From Collinsella sp. (GTDB taxonomy: Bacteria > Actinomycetota > Coriobacteriia > Coriobacteriales > Coriobacteriaceae): 20,213 bases of DNA. The notes beneath the pieces were generated by a model. The model saw only the letters and a list, made by a program, of their open reading frames with translations. It was not told the DNA's origin and ran no database searches. Shown here piece after piece: positions 7,441 through 15,310 of the stretch; the stretch's first letter is position 1; each line of letters opens with the position of its first letter. Location of the stretch: positions 1,547 to 21,759 of the forward strand of contig JAHYYL010000037.1 in the NCBI GenBank assembly GCA_019424965.1, in the 5' to 3' direction. Position numbers and translations under genes: made by a program.

Positions 7441-10137
7441 ATGGAAGAGATGCCCAAGAACTACGATCCGTCGACCAACGAGCCGGCGATCCTGCAGAAG
7501 TGGCTTGACGGCGGCTACTACAAGCGCCGTGAGGGCGTGGGCGACTGCACCGTCACCATTCCGCCTCCCAACGTGACCGGCAAGCTCCACATGGGTCACG
7601 CCACCGACGACTCCATCCAGGACGCCATCATCCGCATGGCCCGCATGCGCGGCAAGTCCACGCGCTGGGTGCTGGGCACCGACCACGCCGGTATCGCCAC
7701 GCAGACCAAGGTCGACAAGAAGCTCAAGAGCGAGGGCATTAGCCGCCTGGAGATCGGTCGCGACAAGTTTGTCGACGCCTGCTGGGACTGGACCCACGAG
7801 TACGGTGGTATCATCGTCGAGCAGATTAAGCGCATGGGCTGCTCCGTTGACTTCGACAACGAGCGCTTCACCATGGACGAGGACTATGCCCAGGCCGTGC
7901 GTAAGGTCTTTTGCGACTGGTACCACGACGGCCTGATCTATCGTGGCAAGCGCATCGTCAACTGGTGCCCCAACTGCACCACCGCTATCTCGGACGACGA
8001 GGCCGAGTACAAGGACGAGAAGGGCCACCTGTGGCACCTGCGCTACCCGCTGACCGAGCCGGTCAACGGCCAGGACTACATCGTCGTCGCCACCACGCGC
8101 CCCGAGACCATGCTCGGCGACACGGGCGTCGCCGTCTCCCCGAAGGATCCCGAGAAGGCCGCCTTCGTGGGTAAGACTGTCAAGCTCCCCATCGTCGACC
8201 GCGAGATTCCCATCTTTGAGGATTGGCATGTCGACGCCAACTTTGGCTCCGGCTTCGTCAAGGTCACCCCTGCCCACGACCCCAACGACTACGCCATGGG
8301 TCAGGCTCACGACCTGCCGCAGATCAACATCTTCGACGAGCACGCGGTGGTCGTCGAGGGCTACGGCGAGTTTACCGGCATGAACCGCGATGAGTGCCGC
8401 GAGGCTGTCGTCAAGTGGTTCGACGAGCACGGTCTGCTCGACCACGTCGAAGAGCTCGACCACTCCGTCATGCACTGCTACCGTTGCGACTCCGCCCTGG
8501 AGCCGTGGCTGTCCGAGCAGTGGTTTGTGGCCGTCGACAAGCTCAAGGGGCCGGCGCTCGACGCCGTCAACTCCGGCAAGGTCACCTTCCACCCCGCGCG
8601 CTGGACGCAGACCTACACCACCTGGATGGAGAACCTTAAGGACTGGTGCATCAGCCGTCAGCTGTGGTGGGGCCACCGCATCCCCGTGTTCTACTGCGAG
8701 GACTGTGGCTGGGAGGACGCCCTCACCGAGGACACCGACGTGTGCCCCAAGTGTGGCGGCCATCACGTGCATCAGGACGAGAACGTGCTGGACACTTGGT
8801 TCAGCTCGCAGCTGTGGACCTTCGCCACGCAGGGCTGGCCGCAAAAGCCGGAGCTGCTCGAGGGCCATCACCCCACGACGGCGCTCGTCACCGCACGCGA
8901 CATCATCGCGCTGTGGGTCGCCCGCATGGTCATGAGTTCGCTGTATTTCTTGGACGAGGTGCCGTTTAAGGACGTCGTCATCTACCCGACGATTCTGGCC
9001 AAGGACGGCAGCCGCATGTCCAAGTCCAAGGGCAACGGTGTCGATCCCATGGACCTCATTGGCATGTACGGCGCCGACGCCATGCGCTTCAACCTGCTCA
9101 CGCTGTGCACCAACAACCAGGACGTCAAGTTTGACGCGAACATCGACAAGAAGACCAAGAAGCTCATCGACAGCCCGCGTACCGACCAGGCCAAGAGCTT
9201 TGTGACCAAGATCTGGAACGCCAGCCGCTTCCTGCTCATGAACATGGAGGGCTACACGCCCGGCGAGCCCGTCGTGGAGACGCCGGCCGACGCCTGGATG
9301 TTCAGCCGCCTGGCCAAGGCCGTGAAGATGGTCACTGAGGGCATCGAGAACTACACCTTTGGCGACATGGCCCGCGGCGTGCAGCAGTTCTTCTGGAACG
9401 AGGTCTGCGACTGGTACGTCGAGGTCACCAAGGCCCGCCTGAAGGGCGAGGGCCGTCTACAGGCGCAGCGCAACCTGATCTTTGTGCTCGATACCTCCAT
9501 TCGCCTGATGCACCCGCTCATGCCGTTTGTCACCGAGGAGATTTGGGACAACATGCCGGCGAGCGTGCTCGATCTGGACGCCGAGGGCAACGTGAACCGC
9601 GCCGAGGCGCTCATGATCGCCAAGTGGCCCGAGCCCGCCGACTACGCCAAGTACGTCGACGAGCCCGCCGAGCGCGCGTTTGAGCTGTGCCGTGCCGTCG
9701 TGTCTGCCGCCCGTGCCACCCGTTCGCGCTATCGCTTGAGCCCCAAGGCGGAGCTCGACGTTGTCGTGCGCGCCGGCGCCGAGGATATCGAGAAGCTCGA
9801 GAGCCTGCGCTCGACCATCGAGCCGCTGGCGAACACCGCTTCGCTGGTTATGGGTACCGACGTTGAGAAGCCGGCTGCGAGCATTGCCGTGGTCGACAGC
9901 GGCGTCGAGGTCTTTGTGGTTCTCGAGGGCAAGGTTGACCTTTCGGCCGAGAAGGCACGCCTGGAGAAAGAGATTGCCGCGGCCCAGAAGGAGCTTGCCG
10001 GCTGCGAGAAGACGCTCGCCAACGAGGGCTTTGTGGCTAAGGCCGCGCCCGCGGTGGTCCAGAAGAAGAGGGACCGTGCAGCTGAGCTCAAGGAGATCCT
10101 GGCGGCGCTGACTGCTCAGGTTGCTGACTTCTCGTAA
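7441..10137 (+). CDS. valS: Valyl-tRNA synthetase
   Basis: 898 residues, class I aminoacyl-tRNA synthetase charging tRNA-Val. The HIGH-type signature (PPPNVTGKLHMGH) is at 41-53 and the KMSKS loop appears as RMSKS at 525-529. Between them lie the CP1 editing domain (TTRPETMLGDTG near 219-230), which hydrolyses mischarged Thr-tRNA, and zinc-like pairs CPNC and CEDC...CPKC. The anticodon-binding helical domain is followed by the C-terminal coiled coil (SAEKARLEKEIAAAQKEL) typical of ValRS. GGGAG lies six bases before the ATG. The gene is single, between a clpX terminator and a palindromic element on each side, so it is probably its own transcription unit. Confidence 0.97.
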   Translation: MEEMPKNYDPSTNEPAILQKWLDGGYYKRREGVGDCTVTIPPPNVTGKLHMGHATDDSIQDAIIRMARMRGKSTRWVLGTDHAGIATQTKVDKKLKSEGISRLEIGRDKFVDACWDWTHEYGGIIVEQIKRMGCSVDFDNERFTMDEDYAQAVRKVFCDWYHDGLIYRGKRIVNWCPNCTTAISDDEAEYKDEKGHLWHLRYPLTEPVNGQDYIVVATTRPETMLGDTGVAVSPKDPEKAAFVGKTVKLPIVDREIPIFEDWHVDANFGSGFVKVTPAHDPNDYAMGQAHDLPQINIFDEHAVVVEGYGEFTGMNRDECREAVVKWFDEHGLLDHVEELDHSVMHCYRCDSALEPWLSEQWFVAVDKLKGPALDAVNSGKVTFHPARWTQTYTTWMENLKDWCISRQLWWGHRIPVFYCEDCGWEDALTEDTDVCPKCGGHHVHQDENVLDTWFSSQLWTFATQGWPQKPELLEGHHPTTALVTARDIIALWVARMVMSSLYFLDEVPFKDVVIYPTILAKDGSRMSKSKGNGVDPMDLIGMYGADAMRFNLLTLCTNNQDVKFDANIDKKTKKLIDSPRTDQAKSFVTKIWNASRFLLMNMEGYTPGEPVVETPADAWMFSRLAKAVKMVTEGIENYTFGDMARGVQQFFWNEVCDWYVEVTKARLKGEGRLQAQRNLIFVLDTSIRLMHPLMPFVTEEIWDNMPASVLDLDAEGNVNRAEALMIAKWPEPADYAKYVDEPAERAFELCRAVVSAARATRSRYRLSPKAELDVVVRAGAEDIEKLESLRSTIEPLANTASLVMGTDVEKPAASIAVVDSGVEVFVVLEGKVDLSAEKARLEKEIAAAQKELAGCEKTLANEGFVAKAAPAVVQKKRDRAAELKEILAALTAQVADFS

Positions 10138-10153
10138 GGTTTACTCGGGGGAC

Positions 10154-10261
10154 GCGGTTTGGGGCATTGCTCGCTACTGCGGACAGTCCTGCTCGCACGA
10201 AGGCCACATTAAGTGGCCTTCGGCTCGTGCGGAACTTGTATCGAGCAAAGCCCCAAACCGC
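10154..10261 (-). repeat. Palindromic structured element 2, downstream of valS, inverted relative to element 1
   Basis: The outer stem is GCGGTTTGGGGC (10154-10165) with GCCCCAAACCGC (10250-10261), then an A-A mismatch, then TTGCTCG (10167-10173) with CGAGCAA (10242-10248). Read on the minus strand, the centre is CGCACG, bulge AGCCG, AAGGCCAC, loop TTAAT, GTGGCCTT, CGTGCG, followed by AGCAGGAC. It matches element 1 (7337-7386) nearly base for base over about 49 positions. The differences in the hairpin are two base pairs exchanged on both sides. The outer arms are unrelated in sequence to those of element 1 but equally complementary. Confidence 0.8.
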
Positions 10262-10358
10262 TCCCATAGCGGTTACGTGGTCGTCCGCTGCCTGGCAGGG
10301 CCACTGGGTTGTGCCCTTGATTTTGCTGCAAGCGGATAAAGGCTGATATTGTCAACGC

Positions 10359-10390
10359 GAGGGGCTCATTTTTTTGGTGGGCCTCTTTTT
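10359..10390 (+). terminator. Possible terminator or attenuator hairpin just before folC
   Basis: GAGG (10359-10362) pairs with CCTC (10382-10385), and CTCA with TGGG after a two-base bulge, followed by TTTTT (10386-10390). It ends only nine bases before the folC ribosome binding site. It could terminate transcripts from the valS side or attenuate folC. The stem is imperfect. Confidence 0.4.
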
Positions 10391-10411
10391 CTGTAATTGG
10401 AGACTTGGGTT

Positions 10412-11755
10412 ATGGCTAAGCGTTCTGGGTCGTATTCTGTGCCGTTCTCGTTTGAGTTGCTTTCGTTTGATGAAGCTGTCGGGCTTGCTGCTGATACGGG
10501 GCGGATTTCTGGGGATGCTGGGCCTCTGCTTGAGACGGTTGTCGATATGCTCGATGAGCTGGGGCGTCCGGATGAGTATTTCGATTGCATTCAGGTTGCC
10601 GGTACCAATGGTAAGACTTCGACCACGCGTTTTTCGGCTGCCATCCTTCGTGGCGAGGGGTTAAAGACCGCGCTGTATACGTCGCCGCAGCTTGTACGCT
10701 ATCCCGAGCGTATGGAGGTCGATGGGCGCGTTGTGAGCGATGAGGCGTTTGCCCGCGGCGTTTCTGCCGCCGTCGAGTCGGGGCATCGCGTGAATACTCG
10801 TCGTGTGGCGGCGGGGGAGCGCGCCTACACCATCACGCCGTTTGACCTGCTGACGGCTGCCGCGCTTGTCGTGTTTGCCGAGGCCGCGGTGGACATTGCC
10901 GTGCTCGAGGTTGGCATGGGCGGCCGTTGGGACGCCACGAGTGCGACCGATCCCGTCGCCGTTGCCATTACGGGCATCGGGCTCGACCACACGCGCATCC
11001 TGGGTGACACGCTCGAGGCCATTGCGGGGGAGAAGGCTGCGGTCATTAAGCCCGGACGCCTGGTTGTGCTGGGCGAGGGCACGCACGAGGCGAGCGTTCA
11101 GCGCGTGATGGATGCCCGTTGCCGCGAGTGCGGCGTCGTGCCGCTCGTGGTGAGCCACGCCACGACCAAGGTGCCGGCGCATGTGGGCGATACGGTTGAG
11201 TTTAGCTGCACCACGCCGCGCGCGATTTATACGTCGAGCATGGTCAAGCCGGCCTATCAGCCGCAGAATGCTGCGTGCGCGATTATGCTGTGCGAGGGCT
11301 ATCTGGGCCGCGAGCTCGACCATGAAAAGCTCGATGCTTCGCTTATGGGCTGTCCCACGCCGGGTCGCTTTGATGTGCTGGGAACCGATCCACTCAAGCT
11401 GATTGATGCCTGCCATAACCCTCAGAGCTGCGAGAACTTTGTGAGCGCACTGGATGAGATCGACCCGTGCGTGGAGAATCGCCCCACGCTGCTGTGCGCC
11501 GCGCTGGCCGACAAGGACGTGGCGGGTATCGTTGACGTGCTGATTCCGGCCTTCCCGCGTGTAGTCGTAACGCAGACCGATTCCGATCGCGCCCTGGCGG
11601 CAGAGGAGCTCGCTGGTCTTGTGGACGCCGATAAGCTCGCAGGTGTGTACCCTAGTGTATCCGAGGCTCTCGCAGCCTTCGATGCCGCGGGCGAGCCCTT
11701 CGTAGCGGCAGGCACCATCACCCTAGCCGGCGAAGTGGCAGGCTTGCTGCGCTAA
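10412..11755 (+). CDS. folC: Folylpolyglutamate synthase / dihydrofolate synthase
   Basis: 447 residues, Mur-ligase family. The ATP-binding P-loop VAGTNGKTSTTR lies near residues 66-77, then LEVGMGGRWDATS, the GLDHTRILGDTLEAIAGEKA block and the C-terminal ligase domain with DACHNPQS. FolC adds glutamate to dihydropteroate and/or folates in the cytoplasm, retaining folates in the cell. The ATG at 10412 has GGAGA eight bases upstream; an upstream TTG at 10397 would overlap that site and is rejected. The first ~300 bases use many GGG, GCT and TTT codons and look less GC-biased than neighbouring genes; the rest resembles them. Whether it also has dihydrofolate synthase activity cannot be told from sequence. 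It is convergent with the peptidase gene downstream. Confidence 0.93.
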   Translation: MAKRSGSYSVPFSFELLSFDEAVGLAADTGRISGDAGPLLETVVDMLDELGRPDEYFDCIQVAGTNGKTSTTRFSAAILRGEGLKTALYTSPQLVRYPERMEVDGRVVSDEAFARGVSAAVESGHRVNTRRVAAGERAYTITPFDLLTAAALVVFAEAAVDIAVLEVGMGGRWDATSATDPVAVAITGIGLDHTRILGDTLEAIAGEKAAVIKPGRLVVLGEGTHEASVQRVMDARCRECGVVPLVVSHATTKVPAHVGDTVEFSCTTPRAIYTSSMVKPAYQPQNAACAIMLCEGYLGRELDHEKLDASLMGCPTPGRFDVLGTDPLKLIDACHNPQSCENFVSALDEIDPCVENRPTLLCAALADKDVAGIVDVLIPAFPRVVVTQTDSDRALAAEELAGLVDADKLAGVYPSVSEALAAFDAAGEPFVAAGTITLAGEVAGLLR

Positions 11756-11767
11756 CCCACTCGAGGG

Positions 11768-11781
11768 GCAGCTAATTTGGG
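11768..11781 (+). repeat. Boundary motif copy a (GCAGCTAATTTGGG)
   Basis: First of four copies of a GCAGYTAATTTGGG-type motif near intergenic palindromes. The others are at 13132-13152 (+), 13207-13224 (-) and 13530-13550 (-). It starts 13 bases after the folC stop, at the left edge of the first intergenic palindrome. Confidence 0.6.
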
Positions 11782-11801
11782 CTGTTCGCCAGGAAATGGG
11801 C

Positions 11802-11933
11802 CTATTTACTACGTTTAATCGACTGCCCCCGACCACACCGAGAATTGCGAAATCAAAACCGCAGGTAGAAGGCTTGCCAATTTTCAAAAAAGACCCGCAT
11901 GGTCGACCCATGCGGGTTAAACGTAGTAGATAG
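11802..11933. repeat. Intergenic palindromic element A with shared 33-nt core
   Basis: Arms 11802-11818 and 11917-11933 are complementary over 17 bases with one exception (a T opposite G). They enclose a core at 11843-11875 that is 31/33 identical to 13280-13312 in the next intergenic island; a common piece is AAAACCGCAGGTAGA. Just inside the right arm is a 10-bp hairpin, ACCCGCATGG (11893-11902) with CCATGCGGGT (11908-11917). On the plus strand, TCCTTTTT follows the right arm at 11934-11941, so the whole may also end folC transcription. It has no coding potential. Confidence 0.75.
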
Positions 11934-11961
11934 TCCTTTTTCGTGGTGCAGCGTTGGTGGG

Positions 11962-11992
11962 ATGCGGCAAAGGGACAGCGCCTTTGCCGCAT
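11962..11992 (-). terminator. Hairpin at the end of the peptidase gene
   Basis: ATGCGGCAAAGG (11962-11973) pairs with CCTTTGCCGCAT (11981-11992) around a 7-nt loop, starting three bases after the minus-strand stop codon. No T run follows on the minus strand, so it is a 3'-end stability hairpin or an atypical terminator. It lies in the convergent folC-peptidase gap. Confidence 0.5.
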
Positions 11993-11995
11993 TGC

Positions 11996-13084
11996 CTAGT
12001 CCAGACGGACCGGATCGTGTGGGTAGGCGTTGAGAATCTCGACGCCGGTCTCGGTGACCAGGGCAAGGTCCTCGATGCGGACGCCGGTGTGGCCGGGGAG
12101 GTAGATGCCCGGCTCGATAGAGAACGTCATGCCCGGCTCTACGACCTGCTCGTTGACAAGTGAAACGTCGCCTGGCTCGTGGTCCTGCAGGCCGATCGAG
12201 TGGCCCAGGCGATGCGTGAAGTACTTGCCGTAGCCAGCGTCCTCAATCACGTCGCGCGCGGCACGGTCCAGATCGCACATGCGCACGCCCGGCGCGATGA
12301 GCGCCTCGGCGGCCTCGTTGGCGCGGCGCACGATGTCGTAGATGCGTGCCGTCTCTTCGTCCGGCTCGCCCCAAAAGAACGTGCGCGTCATGTCCGAGCA
12401 GTAGTTGCGACGACGTCCGCCAATGTCGAACAGCACCACGTCACCGCGCTTGAGTACGGTGTCGTCGGGCTCGTGATGCGGGTCTCCGGCGTTGGCGCCA
12501 AAGCTCACGATGGGCGGAAAGCTAAAGCCCTCGCAGTCGTGCTTGCGGTACAGGCCGAGCATCTGGTCGGCAATTTCGCGCTCCGTCACGCCCTCGTGGA
12601 CGAGCTTGATGGCGTCGGCCATCACAGCGTCGTTTGCGGCCGAGGACACGCGCATGAGCTCCTGCTCGGCTTCGTCCTTGTGGGTGCGTGCGGCGGTGAC
12701 GGCAAAGTCGCCCAGGAAGAACTCGCTCGCGGCGCGACGATCCATGAGCGGCATCAAAAAGCCGGAACGCATGACGGTGTCGATGCCGAGCGGTTTGGTC
12801 GGATCGACCTCGCGAGCGATGGCGTCGCCCACGATGTCGGTATCGGTGTGATAGGCGACGCGGGCATTATCGTACTCGGGCAGCTGGTGCAGGGCGTTGA
12901 CTAGGATCACCGGCTCGGCATCGCGCGCGAGCAGCACGCCGCAAAAACGCTCGAACATATCGGCATAAAAGCCGGTCAGGTAATAGATCGACCACGGGTC
13001 GTTTACGAGCAGCTGCGCGCCGGGGTGCTGAGCCTCGAGCGCATCGAGCACGCGCGCCACACGCTGGTCATCGACATGTGCCAT
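11996..13084 (-). CDS. M24-family Xaa-Pro aminopeptidase/dipeptidase
   Basis: 362 residues, a cytosolic metallopeptidase that removes residues adjacent to proline. The N-terminal creatinase-like domain (about 1-130) precedes the pita-bread catalytic domain. All five metal ligands of the M24 fold are visible: D220 (FDIGG), D231 (SDMTRTF), H295 (GHSIGL), E324 (SIEPGIY) and E338 (RIEDL). The length fits PepQ-like Xaa-Pro peptidases of Gram-positive bacteria; sequence alone does not separate PepP from PepQ. The ATG is preceded by AAGGA seven bases upstream on the minus strand. It stands alone, convergent with folC, and its 5' side faces the palindromic island at 13131-13550. Confidence 0.92.
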   Translation of the reverse strand: MAHVDDQRVARVLDALEAQHPGAQLLVNDPWSIYYLTGFYADMFERFCGVLLARDAEPVILVNALHQLPEYDNARVAYHTDTDIVGDAIAREVDPTKPLGIDTVMRSGFLMPLMDRRAASEFFLGDFAVTAARTHKDEAEQELMRVSSAANDAVMADAIKLVHEGVTEREIADQMLGLYRKHDCEGFSFPPIVSFGANAGDPHHEPDDTVLKRGDVVLFDIGGRRRNYCSDMTRTFFWGEPDEETARIYDIVRRANEAAEALIAPGVRMCDLDRAARDVIEDAGYGKYFTHRLGHSIGLQDHEPGDVSLVNEQVVEPGMTFSIEPGIYLPGHTGVRIEDLALVTETGVEILNAYPHDPVRLD

Positions 13085-13224
13085 GAAACATCCTTTCGCT
13101 AGGGTGTCACCATGGTATCCCCAACGCCAGGGTAGTCAATTTGGGACGGGGCTATTTTAGCTGTGTCAAACATGCGGAATGATAGGTAAAAGTAGTCATA
13201 AGAGGGTCGTCCCGAATTAGCTGC

Positions 13225-13383
13225 TTTCAAAACTATGGCGGATTACGGGGCTGGACCTGTATTACTTGACCATTGGAAAAATTGCGAAATTAAAACCGCA
13301 GGTAGACGGCTTATCAAAAATCGAAAATGCCGGTATGGATGGGGGTCTCCGAATCAGCCCCGTAATCCGGCATAGTTTTGAAA
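13225..13383. repeat. Intergenic palindromic element B with the same 33-nt core as element A
   Basis: Arms 13225-13253 and 13355-13383 are complementary at 28 of 29 positions. The 101-nt interior contains the core at 13280-13312, nearly identical to 11843-11875. The arm sequences are unrelated to those of element A. ATGCCGG (13327-13333) can also pair with CCGGCAT (13367-13373) in the right arm, so two mutually exclusive folds are possible. Confidence 0.75.
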
Positions 13384-13427
13384 TGGCACTAAAGTAGGCA
13401 CAGGCTAAATACCGATTCCAATGATAG

Positions 13428-13490
13428 TTGCGGTGGAATAGTTCCTGGATACAGGGGTTTTGGCGGAAAGCAGGAACTATTTCACCGCAA
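13428..13490. repeat. 63-nt hairpin inside the nested island
   Basis: TTGCGGTGGAATAGTTCCTG (13428-13447) pairs with 13471-13490 over 20 positions with a single G-T, around a 23-nt loop. It has no T run, so it is not an ordinary terminator. No second copy was seen in the window. Confidence 0.65.
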
Positions 13491-13550
13491 TTCAGGAGGG
13501 GCGGGGTGGATGGCGGGGTAGCTAAAAGAGCCCCGTCCCAAATTAACTGC

Positions 13551-13949
13551 TTAGACGGGGTCGATGTCCATGCTGGCGATGAGGTCGGTACCGGTATCTA
13601 GGAGGTTGGGGAGGACTACATCGCTCATGCGGATGGGGGCTTTGACCTTTAGGCCCCGGATGAGGTCCATCGCCTGGGCATGGAGTGCCAGCGGGATGGC
13701 TTCGGCCGTGCGCACGGGCAGCAGCGCCTCGTCGCCGCCGGATACGGCCACGGTCGTGGTAAGCACGCGCATGGGGCAGGTGAGCTCCTGATGTGCAAAC
13801 TTATCACCGCGCGGGCAGCTGTTGCCGGTTGCGGAGCGCACCTCTGCCACGGCGCCGTCTGCGCTGCGCTCGACCTCCACGGTCAGGAGGCACTCGGATG
13901 GGCAGGTGGTGCAGTTGAACTGCAGCGTTTCAATCGCGTTTGTGCTCAT
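13551..13949 (-). CDS. DUF1667 small cysteine-rich redox-operon protein
   Basis: 132 residues from the ATG at 13949, which has GGAGG nine or so bases upstream on the minus strand; a longer start would overlap the previous gene. Cysteine motifs are CTTCPSEC near the N-terminus, then CPRG and CPMR, consistent with a bound Fe-S cluster or metal. DUF1667 proteins are typically encoded beside a GlpA-like and a GlpB/disulfide-type oxidoreductase, as here, and Thermotoga has the same trio next to glycerol genes. The role is therefore likely a small electron-transfer or structural subunit of a glycerol-3-phosphate dehydrogenase-like complex; this is inference. The gap to the upstream stop is four bases, so it is the last gene of the three-gene operon. 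Confidence 0.8.
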   Translation of the reverse strand: MSTNAIETLQFNCTTCPSECLLTVEVERSADGAVAEVRSATGNSCPRGDKFAHQELTCPMRVLTTTVAVSGGDEALLPVRTAEAIPLALHAQAMDLIRGLKVKAPIRMSDVVLPNLLDTGTDLIASMDIDPV

Positions 13950-13953
13950 GACT

Positions 13954-15309
13954 CTACGCCTCCTCAGCGGGGTCGACGGACAGGACAATCTCGCTAACGC
14001 CCATATCGAGTGCGCGCTGAATCACCTTTGCCGGTAGCGGGAAGCTTTCCATGACGCTCGGTTTAAACGGGCGGATCTTGCCTGCAAACAGTTCCTCGTC
14101 GCCTGCCAGGATACGTACGCGGGCGGCATTGACCGGTCGGCGTACGCGGAAGTTGAGCTTAGTGAGCCCGACGGTCGTAACGCGGCCCGGCAGTGCGTAG
14201 CCTGCGATGCCGGCGGGGGAGACCGTGAGTTGGCAACCCGTGCCCGCAGCGTTTGCCCCGGCGTCGCCGCCCAGCGCGTACGCCGCTGCGGCCGTGCCGG
14301 CGCGCTCGGACTCGGTCGTCACGTTGTCGGCCAGGTCGTGTACGTGCAGCACGTTGCCGCAGGCAAAAATGCCCGGTACGCCCGTTTGCAGACTCTGGTC
14401 CACCACGGCGCCGCGCGTACGTGGGTCCAGCTCCACGCCCGCGGCAACCGAAAGCTCGTTCTCGGGAATCAGACCCACCGAAAGCAGCAGCGTGTCGCAC
14501 GGAACAACGCGCTCGGTTCCCGGAATGGGTGCAAGGTGCTCGTCGACCTGGCTCACTTCGACGGCCTCAACGCGGTCGTGCCCGATCACGCGTGTGACGG
14601 TTGTGGACAGATGCAGCGGAATGCCAAAGTCGTCCAGGCAGTTCTTCACATTGCGACGCAGGCCGTTGGCGTACGGCATGAGCTCGTACACGCCCTCGAC
14701 CGAAATCCCCTCGAGCGTGCAGCGGCGCGCCATGATCAGCCCGATGTCACCCGAGCCCAAAATGACGGCGCGCGAGCCGGGTTTTAGGTTCTCGATATTG
14801 ATGTATCGCTGCGCCAAGCCGGCCGTAAACACGCCGGCGGGTCGGCTGCCGGGAATCTTGATCTCGCTGCGTGTGCGCTCGCGGCAACCCATGGCAAGGA
14901 CGACCGCGCACCCGTTGAGCTGCAACATTCCGGTGGGGCTCATGAGCGTGACGGTGTGGACCGCGGCGTCTTCCGGGGACTCGCCCGAATCAATCCCAAG
15001 CACCATGCTGTCCAAGAACAGCGCAATGTCGGTCGCGCGCACCTGGTCGATAAAGCGCTGCGCGTATTCGGGGCCGGTGAGCTCCTGCTTAAAGTGCGAA
15101 AGGCCAAAACCGGGATGAATGCACTGGCGGAGGATGCCGCCCAAGTGTTGCTCGCGCTCCACGATAGCAACGCGCGCGCCGGCCTTATGCGCGGCAAGTG
15201 CGGCAGCCATGCCGGCGGGGCCGCCTCCGATAACGACCACGTCGAAGGCCTGCGTCGGTACTGCCTCAACGGCGTCGTTATCAAACGCGCTCGATTTGAA
15301 TGCCGCCAT
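13954..15309 (-). CDS. FAD/NAD-dependent oxidoreductase, second subunit of the GlpA-like complex
   Basis: 451 residues with two Rossmann folds. The FAD-binding one is at the N-terminus (VVIGGGPAGMAAALAAHKAG, then GGILRQC). A central NAD(P)-binding one has VILGSGDIGLIMARR. A later ACGNVLHVHDLADNV segment is the usual second FAD contact of pyridine-nucleotide-disulfide-type oxidoreductases. No redox-active CxxxxC disulfide is visible, so it is probably a non-disulfide member, like the HcnB/OoxA and DUF1667-linked proteins. It starts one base after the stop of the GlpA-like gene and four before the DUF1667 gene, so the three are cotranscribed. Likely role: passing electrons between the FAD/2Fe-2S subunit and NAD(H) or quinone. 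Confidence 0.87.
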   Translation of the reverse strand: MAAFKSSAFDNDAVEAVPTQAFDVVVIGGGPAGMAAALAAHKAGARVAIVEREQHLGGILRQCIHPGFGLSHFKQELTGPEYAQRFIDQVRATDIALFLDSMVLGIDSGESPEDAAVHTVTLMSPTGMLQLNGCAVVLAMGCRERTRSEIKIPGSRPAGVFTAGLAQRYINIENLKPGSRAVILGSGDIGLIMARRCTLEGISVEGVYELMPYANGLRRNVKNCLDDFGIPLHLSTTVTRVIGHDRVEAVEVSQVDEHLAPIPGTERVVPCDTLLLSVGLIPENELSVAAGVELDPRTRGAVVDQSLQTGVPGIFACGNVLHVHDLADNVTTESERAGTAAAAYALGGDAGANAAGTGCQLTVSPAGIAGYALPGRVTTVGLTKLNFRVRRPVNAARVRILAGDEELFAGKIRPFKPSVMESFPLPAKVIQRALDMGVSEIVLSVDPAEEA

Positions 15310-15310
15310 C

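Larger units (their letters stand above)
13131..13550. repeat. Nested palindromic island between the peptidase gene and the redox operon
   Basis: This 465-base gap has no credible ORF. The outer arms 13138-13161 and 13521-13544 are complementary at 23 of 24 positions. Inside lie element B (13225-13383) and a separate hairpin (13428-13490). Boundary motifs occur at 13132-13152 (+), 13207-13224 (-) and 13530-13550 (-). The right edge touches the TAA stop of the DUF1667 gene (13551-13553). The layout suggests MITE-like or REP-like repeats that accumulated by nesting; no transposase is present. Confidence 0.7.

Noticed and set aside
7323..7508. Short leader ORF before valS
   Set aside because: It passes through the palindrome and overlaps valS in another frame; it has no ribosome binding site.
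10154..10261. Element 2 as the valS terminator
   Set aside because: The stem is long but no T run follows on either strand, and the homologous element 1 lies upstream of a gene.
11954..12904. Plus-strand frames opposite the M24 peptidase
   Set aside because: They are antisense to a gene with all five metal ligands intact and have no independent support.
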